Shown here in pieces: positions 32,998 through 45,400 of a stretch of DNA of 64,000 nucleotides. Positions within the stretch are counted from its first letter, which is position 1, and each line of letters begins with the position of its first letter. The position numbers and the translations under genes are program-made. The stretch is from Asterias rubens (Eukaryota > Echinodermata > Asteroidea > Forcipulatida > Asteriidae): NCBI RefSeq assembly GCF_902459465.1, contig NC_047076.1, positions 14,082,146 to 14,146,145 of the forward strand. The letters are read 5' to 3'. Under the pieces are notes generated by a model that saw only the letters and a program-made list of their open reading frames with translations, had not been told where the DNA came from and made no database searches.

Positions 32998-34627
32998 ATG
33001 GCTTCAACCATTAAGACGGTGACGGATGAAACAGGTAAAATATAGTTCCAGTTGCATTTTTTTAATCCTATTTTTTTTTCTTCTAATTTAAAAGTAAGAC
33101 TTAATAATTAAGAGTAAGACTGTACTCTGTAGTGTAAGAGTAATCTATTTTCTTATGAAGTTGAACTTGAAGTTATGACCGATTTGTTCGGGGGGGGGGG
33201 GAGGGGTACGGGAGCCAGCCCGACCGACTCAACAATGCATTGCAATGCCCCATTTCATGGCTCAGCTTACTGTACTGTACTCAACGCTTTTGAGGAAGCT
33301 GAATTCTGTGCTCTTACTTTGACTTAGTCTTCAGTCTTTCTTAGTCTTGCAGTCTTGGCAAGCATATTTCACAGGTTTTCTTTCCTTCCCATTCATAAAT
33401 GCCCTTTTGTTAAAAGGCAAAACAGTTTCCACAATTTTAGACAATCTGCCACTTGTTTCCCTTGCGATTTGGCAAAGTTTATAGATTTAAAAAATATTTT
33501 GCGAATGCGGCGAATCCCTCCATCCATGTATAGGGAGTGGATTGTCAGTGAGTGTGTACTATAAGTATCTCTGGCATCTTCTTCAACACTTTTTGTACTT
33601 GAATTGCAAAGTTTGTGAATAGAAATAAATTAATGTTGACACTTTTTTTCCAGGTACTTACATACCAGCAACCCAGCGTCCAGATGGAACGTGGAGAAAA
33701 GCTAGACGAGTGAAAGATGGTTACGTTCCTCAAGAAGAAGTACCAGCGTGAGTCGACAATCAGCTTATTCTAGAAACATTATGAGATGCTTTACTGTAGT
33801 TTTGAGGTTTGGGGTAAAAAGCTTTGCTCTTTGCTAGACCCAGTAACTAGGACTCATTGAACACTTTTTTGACATTTGCATTTTCACACGTAAGAGTCAA
33901 TTGTATGAAAAAGCAAATGGCAAAATTTGTTAAACAAGTACAGAGCCCCCATTTACTGGGTCTGGCTTTTAAATTATGCAGTAAAAAGGTTGCTGGTAGT
34001 CTTATATTTCTAGTGCAATGGTCTGTCTTTGCAGCCTTGTGTTGTAACCTAAAAGTGGGTACATTATATCTACATGTACAGAACTTAAATAATTTGCAAG
34101 ACTGTCTGAAACAGACATCATAAAATATTGCGTCTTACTCCAGTTATCTTCTCTGATTTACTTGTTTCAGGTTTGAAACTAAGGGTAAGAAATGGATGAA
34201 CAGCCGACCAACTCTACCACCAGGATTACACATTGACCCTACTCCAATCGCTCAGCAGCAAACAAAAAACCTTTCCAAGTCAGCAAAGAAAAACGAAAAA
34301 CGCAGACAGAAACGCCAAGATAAATCAGTTGGCGACAAATCTGGAGACGGTTCAGGCAAGGATGATGTATCAGAAACCACGGATACATTATCAGGACTGA
34401 GTTTATCCGCGGGTCAGAAAGAACCAACGGGAGGTAGGGTTGCTACAGCACCTCCTGATAAACGTGCAAAGACATTAAGAAAGAAGTTACGTCAGATTGA
34501 TGACCTACAAGCAAAGATTGATTCAAAGGAGATTGAGGAACCAACTCATGATCAGTTAGAAAAGCTTTCAAAAAGAGCTGATGTAGAAGCAGAACTGGAC
34601 AAATTGATCGCAGAATTTGGAGTCTGA
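32998..34627 (+). CDS. PYM1: PYM1 (WIBG), partner of Mago and Y14, complete
   Basis: Cytoplasmic factor that strips exon-junction complexes from translated mRNA by binding the Mago-Y14 pair and the small ribosomal subunit. Exons 32998-33034, 33654-33747 and 34171-34627 give 588 nt, 195 aa plus stop (human protein is 204 aa). Residues about 14-45 are the Mago-binding domain, with the family core [18 protein letters not shown] and [16 protein letters not shown] motif follows, then a Lys/Arg-rich stretch ([15 protein letters not shown]) and a C-terminal coiled coil beginning [17 protein letters not shown]. The start ACCATGG is a good Kozak context. Donors and acceptors are all GT-AG with phases 1 and 2. 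Head to head with SLC11. Confidence 0.96.
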
Positions 34628-34665
34628 AAACTATCTCCCAACAAATTTGAAATAATTAGCATGGA

Positions 34666-34671
34666 AATAAA
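34666..34671 (+). terminator. Poly(A) signal of PYM1
   Basis: AATAAA 38 nt after the PYM1 stop, followed by A-rich sequence and then a family D MITE at 34700, so the 3' UTR is probably very short. Confidence 0.6.
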
Positions 34672-34699
34672 AAAGAGTACTGTCTTGACTCGGTCTTAA

Positions 34700-35085
34700 A
34701 GGAACATGTTGCCTGGATCGGTCAAGTTTGTCTTTGAAAAGCGTCTTAAGCCGTTTGTTATGAAATTAAAATTGTTAGATAGATAATTTATAAGTAGAAT
34801 ATAATAATCCACACAAATGTGCCTCGAAATTACACGATTTCCCGTATAGGTCGCAAAGAAACACCGTCGGCCATTTCGTGGAGTCAAATTTTTGGTGCCA
34901 TAAAATGGCCGACTGTGTTAGTATCCGACGTAAAAGGAAAACCGTTCAATTTCGAGGGATACTTGTTTGGTTCATTCTATTCTACTTTTAAAATATCTTT
35001 CTAACCTTATGTATTCCATGCCAATAGAAATGGTTTCAAACGCTTTTCAAAGACCAACAAGGCAATATGATCCTTATGACGACCA
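34700..35085. mobile_element. Family D MITE
   Basis: Left end after TTAA (34696-34699): aggaacatgttgcctggatc. Centre with ccgtcggccatttcgtggag and aaatggccgactgtg. The right end is eroded near ggcaatatgatcc. It starts just past the PYM1 poly(A) signal. Confidence 0.75.
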
Positions 35086-35408
35086 TTTCAGACTTTGCAG
35101 ACTGCATACGGACTGCTTTAGGCATCACTGTTTTATGGTCATTGAGCATTGAACACAGGAATTAAAAAAGGTTACAAAACAGACAAGTTGAAGTAGAATT
35201 TGTTCATTATTTTTATGCTTTGTAAGACAATGGGTAACTATTTTTTAATACATTTACTGCAGTTCAAACAGTCAAGTGTTGCGTTATCGCTTTTTAAAAT
35301 GCAGGCAAAATGTGGTGCTTTTTAAAAACCTCTTTAAGGACCATTGTTTATTTTACTTGCAAAAACAGACTGGTGAATAATTTAATGCTTTATTTGTAAA
35401 CAATGTAT

Positions 35409-35585
35409 ACGCAGGCCTGTATGCTTCGTTTTTGCAAGGGCACCAAGGCATTTTCTCTTTGGCAAAGGGCACCCTATGAGGAAATTGTAAATTTCTACTG
35501 GAGCATTTCAAGGGCACCAAGGCAATGGCAAGGGGCAACGAAGGCAATCGCCTCCGTTGCCTCTGTGAAGTATCGGGCCTGTATA
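35409..35585 (+). mobile_element. Family J repeat
   Basis: gggcaccaaggcattttctc, gggcaccctatgagg and tcgggcctgtat match the reverse complement of 22778-22940. Inner blocks gggcaccaaggca occur twice. Confidence 0.6.
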
Positions 35586-35883
35586 CGTATCCCAATTTGT
35601 TTACAACGCAGCAAGGTAAAGATTTATTTTGACTATTAGACTGACTTTTTTCAACAGATACAAATCTAAAATTGGTACCATGAATGAATATTTTTTTAAT
35701 ATTGTGTATGAACATAAACTTAATAACTCCTGCTAATGTTGCAACTTTCCTTATCACCAAATGAATGAATAAACTTATTCAAATGTAGTCGCTGTAAATA
35801 TATGTACAGTTCATTTAATTTAAAATATTAATGGTTGTACACTGCTCATGGGAAACTTATGAAAGCATAGGGCCAAGCTTAAC

Positions 35884-36747
35884 GGCACTGGACACTGTTG
35901 GTAATTACTCAAAGCAATTAGTAGCATAACAACTTATTCATAAATACCTCGGACAGTTTCGCTATTCCTATTGGCGGAGAGCGCACCACGTGGGTGTGTA
36001 TAAACCTTTGTTTATGAACAGTAAAAAGTGTTGAAACATGGGCGTGACACGCGAGCTTGCACCTCGAGAGCAATTGCCGGGACAGTTGTGCCACATCATT
36101 CCTTTTTAAGGAGTTGTTTATCCAAGGGCGACGGAGGGCCTTACCATTTCATAGCTGGAGGGGCGTTTTGTTAAAAGAAATCATTGAACAATTATAATTT
36201 TTGCAACTATTACTTTTTTTGACCCAAATTGTTGATGTTTTTTGAGCAAAAAAGTATTTATGAATGGAAATCAAAGTGTGTTGAATCAGTTTTCAACTCG
36301 TGGTTTAAACCCGCCGAGGCCTGGTTCTTTATAATTTACTTCGACAAGAACCAGGCCTCGTTGGGTTTAAACCATTAGTTGAAAACACCTTCACCACACA
36401 TTGATTGCCTTAGTTATTACTCTCAATGGAGAGCTATTAATAGTATAAAACATTGTGAGAAACGGCTCCCTCTGAAGTAACGTAGTTTTTGAGAAAAAAG
36501 TAATTTTCCACAAATTTTATTTCAAGACCTCGGAATTAGATTTTGAGGTCTCGAAATCAAGCATCTGAAAGCACACAACTTTGTGCGACAAGGGTGTTTT
36601 TTTCTTTCATTATTATCTTGCAACTACTTCCACGACCAATTGAGCTCAAATTTTCACAGGTTTGTTATTTTATGCATATGTTGAGATACACCAAGTGAGA
36701 AGGCTAGTCTTTGACAAATGACAATTACCAATAGTGTCCACTGTCTT
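35884..36747 (+). mobile_element. Family A MITE interrupted by another element
   Basis: Begins after TTAA (35880) with cggcactggacactgttgg and ends ccaatagtgtccactgtct. About 480 bp of foreign DNA (roughly 35934-36411) splits it near its left end. Confidence 0.75.
35934..36411. mobile_element. Inverted-repeat element nested in a family A MITE
   Basis: Contains ttcataaatacctcggacag and aaagtgttgaaacatgggcg, shared in inverted orientation with 51905-52095. Its right part is a palindrome: ggtttaaacccgccgaggcc (36301) against aggcctcgttgggtttaaac (36353). Confidence 0.55.
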
Positions 36748-37309
36748 TAAATAGACCCCCCCCCCTAAAATACAAATTGTAAGTTCTTGTTAGTCAACAT
36801 ATATTATACAATGTACATGATTGTATAGACTTTTGATTAACAACTACATGTTTTAAAAGACTTGACGCAATTCATCTGACGTCGTAATCAGAATCATCTT
36901 GGATGCGCCGTTTTGGTGGTCAATGTCAATTTGTTTTATTCAGAGAAGTGCGCGTTTTAGGCGACACAACGTTCTCCACGTAAACCTATTGACCACCAAC
37001 ATGGTGAGCGTGGCATCATTCGCCGAGTGTGACGCGCGTGCAAAGGGTCAATACACATTGAAGTCTTTGGATTTAATAAGATCGAATTACTTGGAGGTCT
37101 TGTTGATATCAAACATTCATAATACATCAGGATGAGTTGAAATCCTTGACATGTAGAGTCTGTTTCTTCATTGCAATACTATTTCTCCATTTACAATCTT
37201 TGGCTACACATCGATGAGTTGCTGATAATAGTTGAACTGGACTCTCATCAAGTATCTACAAAAAAGAAAGAAATGAACACAAATAAGGTAATTTTATACA
37301 TTAATGAAA

Positions 37310-37597
37310 CTGGACACTATTGGTAATTGTCAAAGACCAGTCTTCTCACTTGGTGTGTCCAACAATATGCACAAAATAACAAACCTGTGAAAATGTGTTG
37401 AGTGCTTTCCGATGCTCGATTTTGAGTATCAAAATCAAATTTGTGGAAAATTACTTTTTTTCTCAAAAAATGTGCCACATCTGAGGGAGTCATTTCTCAC
37501 AAGTTTTATAGTATCAACAGTTCTCCATTACTTGTCACCAAGTAAGGTTTTATTTTAATAATTATTTTGAGTAATTACCAATAGTGTCCACTGCCTT
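37310..37597 (-). mobile_element. Family A MITE, slightly shortened
   Basis: aaactggacactattggtaa to accaatagtgtccactgcct; right side followed by TTAA. Confidence 0.8.
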
Positions 37598-37707
37598 TAA
37601 AACAGTGTGTTTTGTAGACTGCTGCTTAAAGACTGTATTAGAAAGGGCCTCATTTTTGATATTCAGTATAAACATACATTTACAATCATGGCTTGTCACT
37701 GTAGGGT

Positions 37708-37960
37708 GTTTTGGCTGAGCAGCTAAGAGCGCCGAACTTGAGCTCTGGTGTTTCTTTTCAGCAGAGTGTGGTTTTGAATCCCGGTCCTAACACTTGTGTC
37801 CCTGAGCAAGACACTTCACTATAATTGCTTCTCTCCACCCAGGGGAAAATGAGTACCTGATTGATTCAAGGCCCAGTGACCAGGGGTAATAATGTTGAAA
37901 GCGTTAAAGACGCCCTTCGGCTGTGAAAAGCGCTAATGCTTGTTACACATATCTATTTCG
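37708..37960 (+). mobile_element. tRNA-derived SINE (type 2)
   Basis: Box A ggctgagcagctaagagc, box-B-like gttttgaatccc, then acacttgtgtccctgagca and the tail aaaagcgctaatgcttg. Confidence 0.7.
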
Positions 37961-38123
37961 GAAACAATAGCCTTCAAGCTTTTGATTGTCTTGTGTCGTT
38001 GTGTATTAGCTGATTTCTTGGTTTTTTTTAGCCAGGAGTAACATCATTGACAGACAAGGCGCACTAGAAATGTTCAACATTACTATTATTATTTGTTTGT
38101 TATTATTGAGAATAAATGAGCAG

Positions 38124-40390
38124 CTAACCTTTTAATGCATATTCCAATGCACTTGATATTGTGTGCATGTCAACCTCTATACTCTTAGCCCAGTTCTCAA
38201 CATCACCAAGTTCCTGCAATTAAATCATAAATAAGTTATCATTGATACAATTATCAAGTTCAGAATATGATTGCAGTAATTTGACTCAGAGTGGATTTTG
38301 TTGTCTAACGACAAAGTTTGTTTAGAAGATCCCGCGTGGATTTCACAAAGAGTTAAGACTATACTTATCTTGAGTGGGAACTAGCTTTAATAGGACTAGC
38401 CTTAAGTTTTTAATAAGTCCTAAAGAGTCGTAGGACTAGTCCTTAGTCACAACTATAAATGTGAAATCAAACCCTGACCTGACACAAGTATGACATCTCT
38501 TCCAGCTAAATCAGTCTAACGACAAGGTTTGTTTAGAAGATCAGGGGTGGATTTCACAAAGAGTTAAGACTAGTCTTATCTTGAGTTAGGATGAGTTAGT
38601 CGTCCTTACTTGCCATTAGCCTTCAATTTTTAAACAGTCATAGGACGAGTCCTAAGTTAGAACTATCTTTGTGAATACAACCCCTGATCTGACAGCTCTT
38701 GCAGCCAATTCAGTCTAGTTTATATCAAACAAATGCAAGTTGATTACAAACAAATATCCATTCCGTATAAAATCCAAATGAAGTTTTAGTACACACTAAC
38801 CAATTGTACATCAAAAGGGTAAATCATCATGTACATGTATGATATGCATGGATAGTATGCATTTGGATTTAGCCCACCTTGTTGAGCTAGTTGGATATTT
38901 ACCTTGAGTGCCGTGTTGAAGTTTTCTATTAAAGACAACCATTGCATACTTTGCTTGGCAAACTGGGCTGCATTAGCTTGTAGATGTCTAGCTTCAGTGT
39001 CAAGTCGCTTTTCATTTGTGTATGCCATGGATACTCTGTGAAATTAATCAACATTAAAAAGAATATTATTTGGTTTAACCCAAGCACTAACATGTGTGAA
39101 GCACTAAATCCTAAAACCTGTTACAAAATCCCCAGGTTTATACTCGGGTGAGATTCAATGACCTTTACCATTCAAGAGTAGATGTCTCTCCAAGAGATTG
39201 TCTAGTGGTAAGCGGGTCGATTTCACAAAGAGTTAGGACTAGTCCTAACTTAGGACTAGTCCTAGGAGATATTAAAACTTAAGGCTAGTCCTAAGTTCCT
39301 ATCTCAAATTCTCAAGGTAAGACTGGTCTCAACTATCTGCAAAATCCACCAGATGTTAAAAGAGAACCAAAACAACCCAACAAGGTGGGCTACATTCCTT
39401 GCACCCATGATGGAAATCATTACTTGCCAATCTGGCCATGTCACATAATTTAATTTCTTAGATGGATGTCTGACAAAAAATTGTAGAGGTGCAAACAATT
39501 AGGAAGAATAAGAACTTCACCTGTTGTTGACGTTCCCAACCAAGGCTTTAGTAACTGCAATGGCAGACGCTGTTGCCTCTTTACGCCTTTTTTCTATCAA
39601 AATAAAATTTACAAAATATAAATTAATTGATCAATAAAAGTGAATCCTTGCTGACTTTTGTGCATGGACAATACTTCCAAATAACCTCCACATACAAGTA
39701 TGTGTGCTGAATCTTGTTCTTTTGTTACTTGGTACTTGGTACATAAGATTTTCCTCCTGACTGAAGCTTCCAGCGCTGGGGAACTTAACAAGGAGGTCAG
39801 GAGAGCGTCGTCTAATTCCTTTTTTTTTTTTTTTTTTTTCGTTTAGGCCAAGATTGTGAATGTAACTACTTTTGAAGATTTGGTGGGAGCATAGAGCAAC
39901 CTTGCTCTATGGTGAGAGTTTGGAATTTATTTTTTTAATTTTTGTTCATACAATTAGGAAGATTGAGCAGGGGGGGGGGGAGACAGCAAAACCTTCTGGT
40001 ATGGATGGTATCACCACTTTTTCATTTGATATGAAATAATATAGTATCTAATTTACTCTAATTTACCTCAATGAGATGTCTCTTTTTGTAAAAATGAGTG
40101 AAAAAGTGGTGGCGCCCGGAAAGTGATCCAACCTTCTGTCAAGAGAAGTCTATGATGATCTGTACAACTTAAAGTTTGTATACACTTACTTACACTTTAC
40201 AGACATTGCATTGCCAAGTATCACCTTGTTAGAAGTAGAGAAGTAGAATATGGGTGTCATGACTTAATTTTGATTACAATATAAATGACCTCTTCTACCT
40301 AAATTTATAAATAACCTATATAGGCCTACCTTGCTGATCTTTCTTAGAAGATTGCTTTGACTGGTGTTCTTTCAACATTGAAGCTAACAT
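38124..40390 (-). CDS. BLOC1S1: BLOC1S1 (GCN5L1), complete
   Basis: Subunit of BLOC-1 and BORC, complexes on endosome and lysosome membranes that direct lysosome-related organelle formation and lysosome positioning; also linked to mitochondrial protein acetylation. Exons on the minus strand: 40330-40390 (ATG at 40390), 39521-39593, 38903-39035, 38124-38213. Phases agree (1, 2, 0) and give about 118 aa; the human form is 125 aa. Family blocks seen: MLKEHQSKQ at the N-terminus, [36 protein letters not shown] and [17 protein letters not shown]. In the last exon the frame ends ALEYALKG and a stop if unspliced. A possible donor (aaaag then gttagc) just before that stop could join to a far exon near 37262, which would add only two residues. 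Confidence 0.93.
38336..38684. mobile_element. Two family B MITEs in a local tandem duplication
   Basis: Copies at about 38336-38471 and 38549-38684. The flanking text gtctaacgacaa, tttgtttagaagatc precedes each, so a 213-bp segment including the MITE was duplicated after insertion. Located in the BLOC1S1 intron between the exons at 38124 and 38903. Confidence 0.75.
39213..39350. mobile_element. Family B MITE
   Basis: Left end ggtcgatttcacaaagagtt; inner inverted pair aggactagtcctaac; right end eroded. Confidence 0.7.
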
Positions 40391-40554
40391 TTTGTTTGTA
40401 AACTTTTTACCGGGCTCTGGAGGGAAAAAAACAAGAATTTCGACAAGTAATACCGAATCGTCGAACGGGCCTAAAATGAAGAAATTGAGTCAATAGCGCC
40501 CTCATGGTTTAATTCGCAATTCGTGTCAATAACCAGCCAATGGTAGACTTGTGT

Positions 40555-40670
40555 ACAAGTCGATAGTCAGTTTTTATATAGCGCTTTTCACGAGGGCCGG
40601 CGATCTCAAAGCGCTTCCAACGGGAACGTTATTCCCCCTTCCCCTGGTCACTGGGCCTGAAGTACACTAT
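40555..40670. repeat. SINE or LINE 3'-end fragment
   Basis: agtttttatatagcgctttt and cccctggtcactgggcctg match tails of the tRNA-derived SINEs and of the LINE at 59085. It lies just upstream of the BLOC1S1 start. Confidence 0.5.
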
Positions 40671-40705
40671 TCATACACATATTGACTGGTAGCGAGGTAA
40701 CGATT

Positions 40706-41105
40706 AAAGCCCCTTTCACACGAGAGCAATTTAGCAAGGGTCCCTTGCTAAATTGTAGCAATGGTTGTAAGATTTTACAAAATACACCTCGTGTGAAAGG
40801 ACACAATTTTTTGGAGTGTCCAGGGTCCCTTGTCAAATCTTGTCCAACATGCTACATTTTGTCGGAGGTCCGGACCTACAACAAAATCTTACACTAGCAG
40901 AAGTTTTGACCAATGACGTGGGCTACATTATCGTGTGAAAGGAATCCTTGTTCATTGAACCACGTCCTAGGAGAAAATGTCCATACAGCGCATGATATTG
41001 TGGGTGCTATCTTGTCCAATCAAGGTGATCAGGATTACCAATTCGTCATATCACTCTCATGTCGCACAAGGGTTGTTAGTTTTTTAGTGTCCACTGCCTT
41101 TAAAT
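40706..41105. mobile_element. Inverted-repeat element (ccctttcacacgag ends)
   Basis: cccctttcacacgagagcaa (40710) faces cctcgtgtgaaagg (40787), with an inner palindrome of agggtcccttgctaaattg. Further copies of the arm occur at 40930 (tcgtgtgaaagg), so two nested or adjacent elements are likely. A family A end (agtgtccactgcctttaa) is at 41087-41104. Confidence 0.5.
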
Positions 41106-42463
41106 TAACTGCGCCCCATAGTTAACATGGTTGAAAGAATAATCAATGGAAGTTCAATACGATTGAATTCCTGGTCGTGTCATTCTACATTCCATAGGCT
41201 CCATGATTGTTGCGTTTGACAGTCGCCACTTTACAAACGAATGTCTTATCACACATTCCCTCAGTCGGCCTACACACAGTGCCGCAATTAACCAGAGAAA
41301 CCAACATTGATCAAAATGAGGGTAAGTTAAAAAGTAGGGGGCCTACCTAAAAATTACTTCTCTGTCTGTCATTATCATCACCCTTTTTCCTCATTGGCCT
41401 AGAAACTGACTAAGTATTTCCACAGGATCTATGGAATGCTCATAAAGTTCATGAAGATTTTTTTCACAAGATGGGAAAAGAAACTTTACAATCATCCGGG
41501 TACACGCTCGAACAGAATGCAACGTTTGTAAACCTCGGAAACAGTCGGGACATAAAGCCTAAATACAAATACACATAGTGCAAAGAGTAAGTTTACTTTA
41601 GGGTGTGCTATGCTAAAATATTCCACATCACACGTTCAGCCAATTCAGGTAGTTCAAACAAGAACAGACATTTGTGCCATCTAATAGTAGGCCTACTCAT
41701 TATCAGAAGTTTAGCAAAATCACCATCTTCGGCTAAGCAGAGTTTCCCAGACGATGATTTATGCTAAAATGCATTTGATTCGGTGGATCGACTGTGTTGT
41801 TTTGTGAGCTGTTGTTATAAAATACTAGTTAGTTGGTTTATTCTGTGTATCATGGGATTCTCAAAGTAGGGACTACTTCTAAAACGTAAGTTGTTCTGTA
41901 CTGAACTGTTGTTCAATGTGTACATCGCTTGAAGATGTCTATGCCTAACCCCTGTCTCCAATTCCATGGACACTAAAACAAAAGTTATTGTTGATTCATA
42001 AAGTTATAGAATCATGGACAAACTCAACACTTTGATTAATTTAAGGATGCTATGTCAGATTTTGGCCCCAAACATTATAAAATAGATCTTTTGAGTGAAT
42101 GGTATTTCACAGAGTACCACCCGCTCTAACGAAAACAAGTTTAACTTTTTACTTTTAATGGTCAGGAACCATGACAAAAATTTCAAACGTTTCTTATAAA
42201 ACACATAAGAATTAGTCACGTGATATATTGTCGGGATCTGACAAAAACTAATTTTGAGCACTTTATTTCACTGCTACTAATAATTGGCAGACTTTTTCGA
42301 GCAATGGCTCAAATGAAAGCTTGTAATTTTCTCGACCCCCATCAACACTTTTGGGTAAAATCAGCCAAAAATCTGACATAGCATCTTTAATTAATTCAAC
42401 AACACTCTGTCACTTTTGCTGTTGTGGTTTGAACTAATTTGAGTTTGTTTTGTTTTGCAGACA

Positions 42464-45400
42464 ATGCGACTGATGAAGCTGACAAACCTAATGATATGTG
42501 GAATTGCTCTTTTCCTTTTCTCTGCAACATATATTGCATTCCAGGAACCACAAAAAGGCAAGCTTATTCCAGACAAATTGAGATCAATATAAGCATAACA
42601 ATTAGGATGTACATGTCACCAATATTAAGTATTTTAGAAACTGCTAAAACAACTAATAGTTCAAAATCAACACGGAAATCAAATTTTCCTATTTTCAGTT
42701 AGGCCATGGCACAATTTCATAGAGCTGGGCCCAACTTCGTGGCAAGCGTATTTCACGGGTTAGCGGCTTCTGCGCGTGCATTTTCCACGTTACTAGGCAT
42801 TCTACGCTTACAAGGCTAGCGCAGAACTTTGGCGCTTGCACGTGAGGGAATTGTAATCGTAAGCGCAGAATTCAGCGGTAAGCATAGCCATGATATTTGG
42901 CCCTGCTTAAGCAGAAAATATTGCTCAACATTTGTCTGCTAAACAGAAATTAGCAGGATACCAGTCACAAATTGTACATGTGACATGGTAGTTTAGCCAG
43001 TAACCTAATTCTGGTACGCATTCTTATGCTTTAGCTACTTTTTGTGCTTAAGCAGCTCTATGAAATTGGGCCCAAGTCAGTGCTCCATACTTGTAATAGA
43101 TTTTAATTGTAATTTTTTTCCCCTAAACATGTTATTAATCAAATTACCATTAAAATAACAATAAATTAACGAGCACTATCTATATTATGAAACAGGAAAA
43201 GCCAAGAGTCAGACCACAGAAGCAAGTTTCAGAGAAAGAATTGACAACATCGTCAAGGAACGTTCAGTCAAGACTAAAGACGTTTCACCTCAACATGTTG
43301 ACAACGAAGACACTTTACTCTTACCATTTGCTAAACAAGCACCCCCTAGACATCTACTTCAAGTACCAAGTTACATGCGAATGATCAATGCCTCAAAGAA
43401 AGGTAAAGAATTACAAGTAAATTATGTACAATCTTTGTTCCATAGGTTTTGTAAACACGTTTTAAATTTGTTTGTTTGTTGGGGTGTATGGTGTTTTTGT
43501 TTAAAGGCAGTGGCCACTATTGGTAACTACTCCAAATAATTATTAGCATAAAACCTTGGTAATTTATTTATTTATTTCATCAAAACATAAAAATAACCGT
43601 ATGAGGGACATAAACACATAAATAAATAAACAGGGTGATGACCCTCAGACCATCTTGATAAAGTATGAAACACAAGTGGGGGTGTTTTTCTTTTTAGCTC
43701 AATTAGTCATTGAAGTTGGAGATAACAATGAAATCATTGTTATCTCCAACTTCAATGACTAATTGAGCTAAAATTTTCACAGGTTTGTTATTTATGTATA
43801 TGTTGAGATACACCAAGTGAGAAGACTGGTCTTTGACAATAGTGTCAAGTGTGCAATAACTTTACTTTTGGTTTTGAAGGTATTGATGTGGACATTTCAT
43901 GGGGTGATGTAGATCTTGGTGATCTTGACCAGCAGACTGTTATAGTTACTGGCCTTTCACAATATACAGAAGAGGAAGGTGTTGGTCTCGTGGCTTCAGC
44001 ACAAATACACATGCCCTTCAAGAAGATCATTATCTATGACTTAGGATTGCAGAAGCGAACATTACAACGAGTAAGTAGGGTTAATGATAATAATATCGAA
44101 GTCTTATATAGCGCACTTATCTACCAACAAGGTACTCAAGGCACTTAGTAGATACAGAAAGAGAGGTTATTGAAAGTTATAAATACTAAGATCCAATTAT
44201 GAAGCACCTATAAGGGTATACAAGGTGCTACGGCACATTCAGCAGCCACAGCCAGGAACACCGGGGCGAACCCCTTCTCTTTTCGATAAGTGCACTGGGA
44301 CCAACGGCTTTACATCCCATTCGAAGGACGAAGCAATGGTTACGTGACTTGCTTAAGGACACAAGTGTCACGACTGGGACTTGAACCCACACTCTGCTGA
44401 TCAGAAACACCAGAGTTTGATTACCACGACACGTCCAGTTCCACCACCATAGTATCATTTCGAACATAAATAATAAGTTGTTGTATATACATCAATGGGA
44501 GACTTTCGGGACGCTTGGTGGCAGCAGACTTACCAGGTAAAATCCATCGTCTCGGTAATGTGCGCAGACTCAGAACCACGTAAACAATGGACGTTTACCT
44601 GGCAAGTCTGCTGCCACCCAAAGTCTCCCATTGGATAACAAAGCTTCACTAATTATAATAATCACTGTTGTTAATTGCTTTATATTTTGACTATTTTCTA
44701 CAGCTTCTTCCTCTGTGTAATGTGGAAGTAAGAAAGTTTAACTTCACACTTTACCCTGCCCATGTAAGGATTCTAAGAAACAATGCTTGGAAGTTGATCG
44801 TTATTACAGTAAGTATCAAATACATCTACACTTTCTCGTCCATTCTCCATAAAGGCACTGATTAACACGTTTGTCAAAGACCAGTCTTCTCACTTGGTGT
44901 ATCCCATAAAGGCACTGATTAACACGTTTGTCAAAGACCAGTCTTCTCACTTTGTGTATCCCAACATGTGCATAAGATAACAAGCCTGCGGAAATTTTGA
45001 CTCAATTGTTCATTGACGTTGCAAGCAAATGATGAATGAGAAAAAACCTTCTTGTACAAAAAAGTGTGCTTTCAGATAAAAATAAAAGGCTGCTAGAGAG
45101 CCAGAAGTCTTTTATTATTTTAGTGAGAAATTCCCCCCTCCTAAAAAAGTATGTTACTTCAGAGGGAGCCGTTTCTCACAATGTTTTATACTATCAACAG
45201 CTCTCCATTGCTCGTTACCAAGTAAGGTTATGCTAATTTATATTTTGAGTAATTACCAAGTGTGTACAGGGCCTTTAATGCAAAGAAATAAATGTTGTAT
45301 TGATCACTTTTTAAAACAACATTGTTTATGAATACCACTTTAAAATGACTTTTCCATTTCTTGACTATTTTTTACAGGAAACACTGGAGGAGTTTGGTTC

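Noticed and set aside
36899-37135. 78-codon frame between PYM1 and BLOC1S1
   Set aside because: Lies over an inverted repeat (ttttggtggtcaatg against ttgaccaccaacatgg) and is better explained as a MITE remnant.
44466-44640. A microRNA precursor
   Set aside because: The long arms are the terminal repeats of a 140-bp MITE; a precursor-like role would need small-RNA data.
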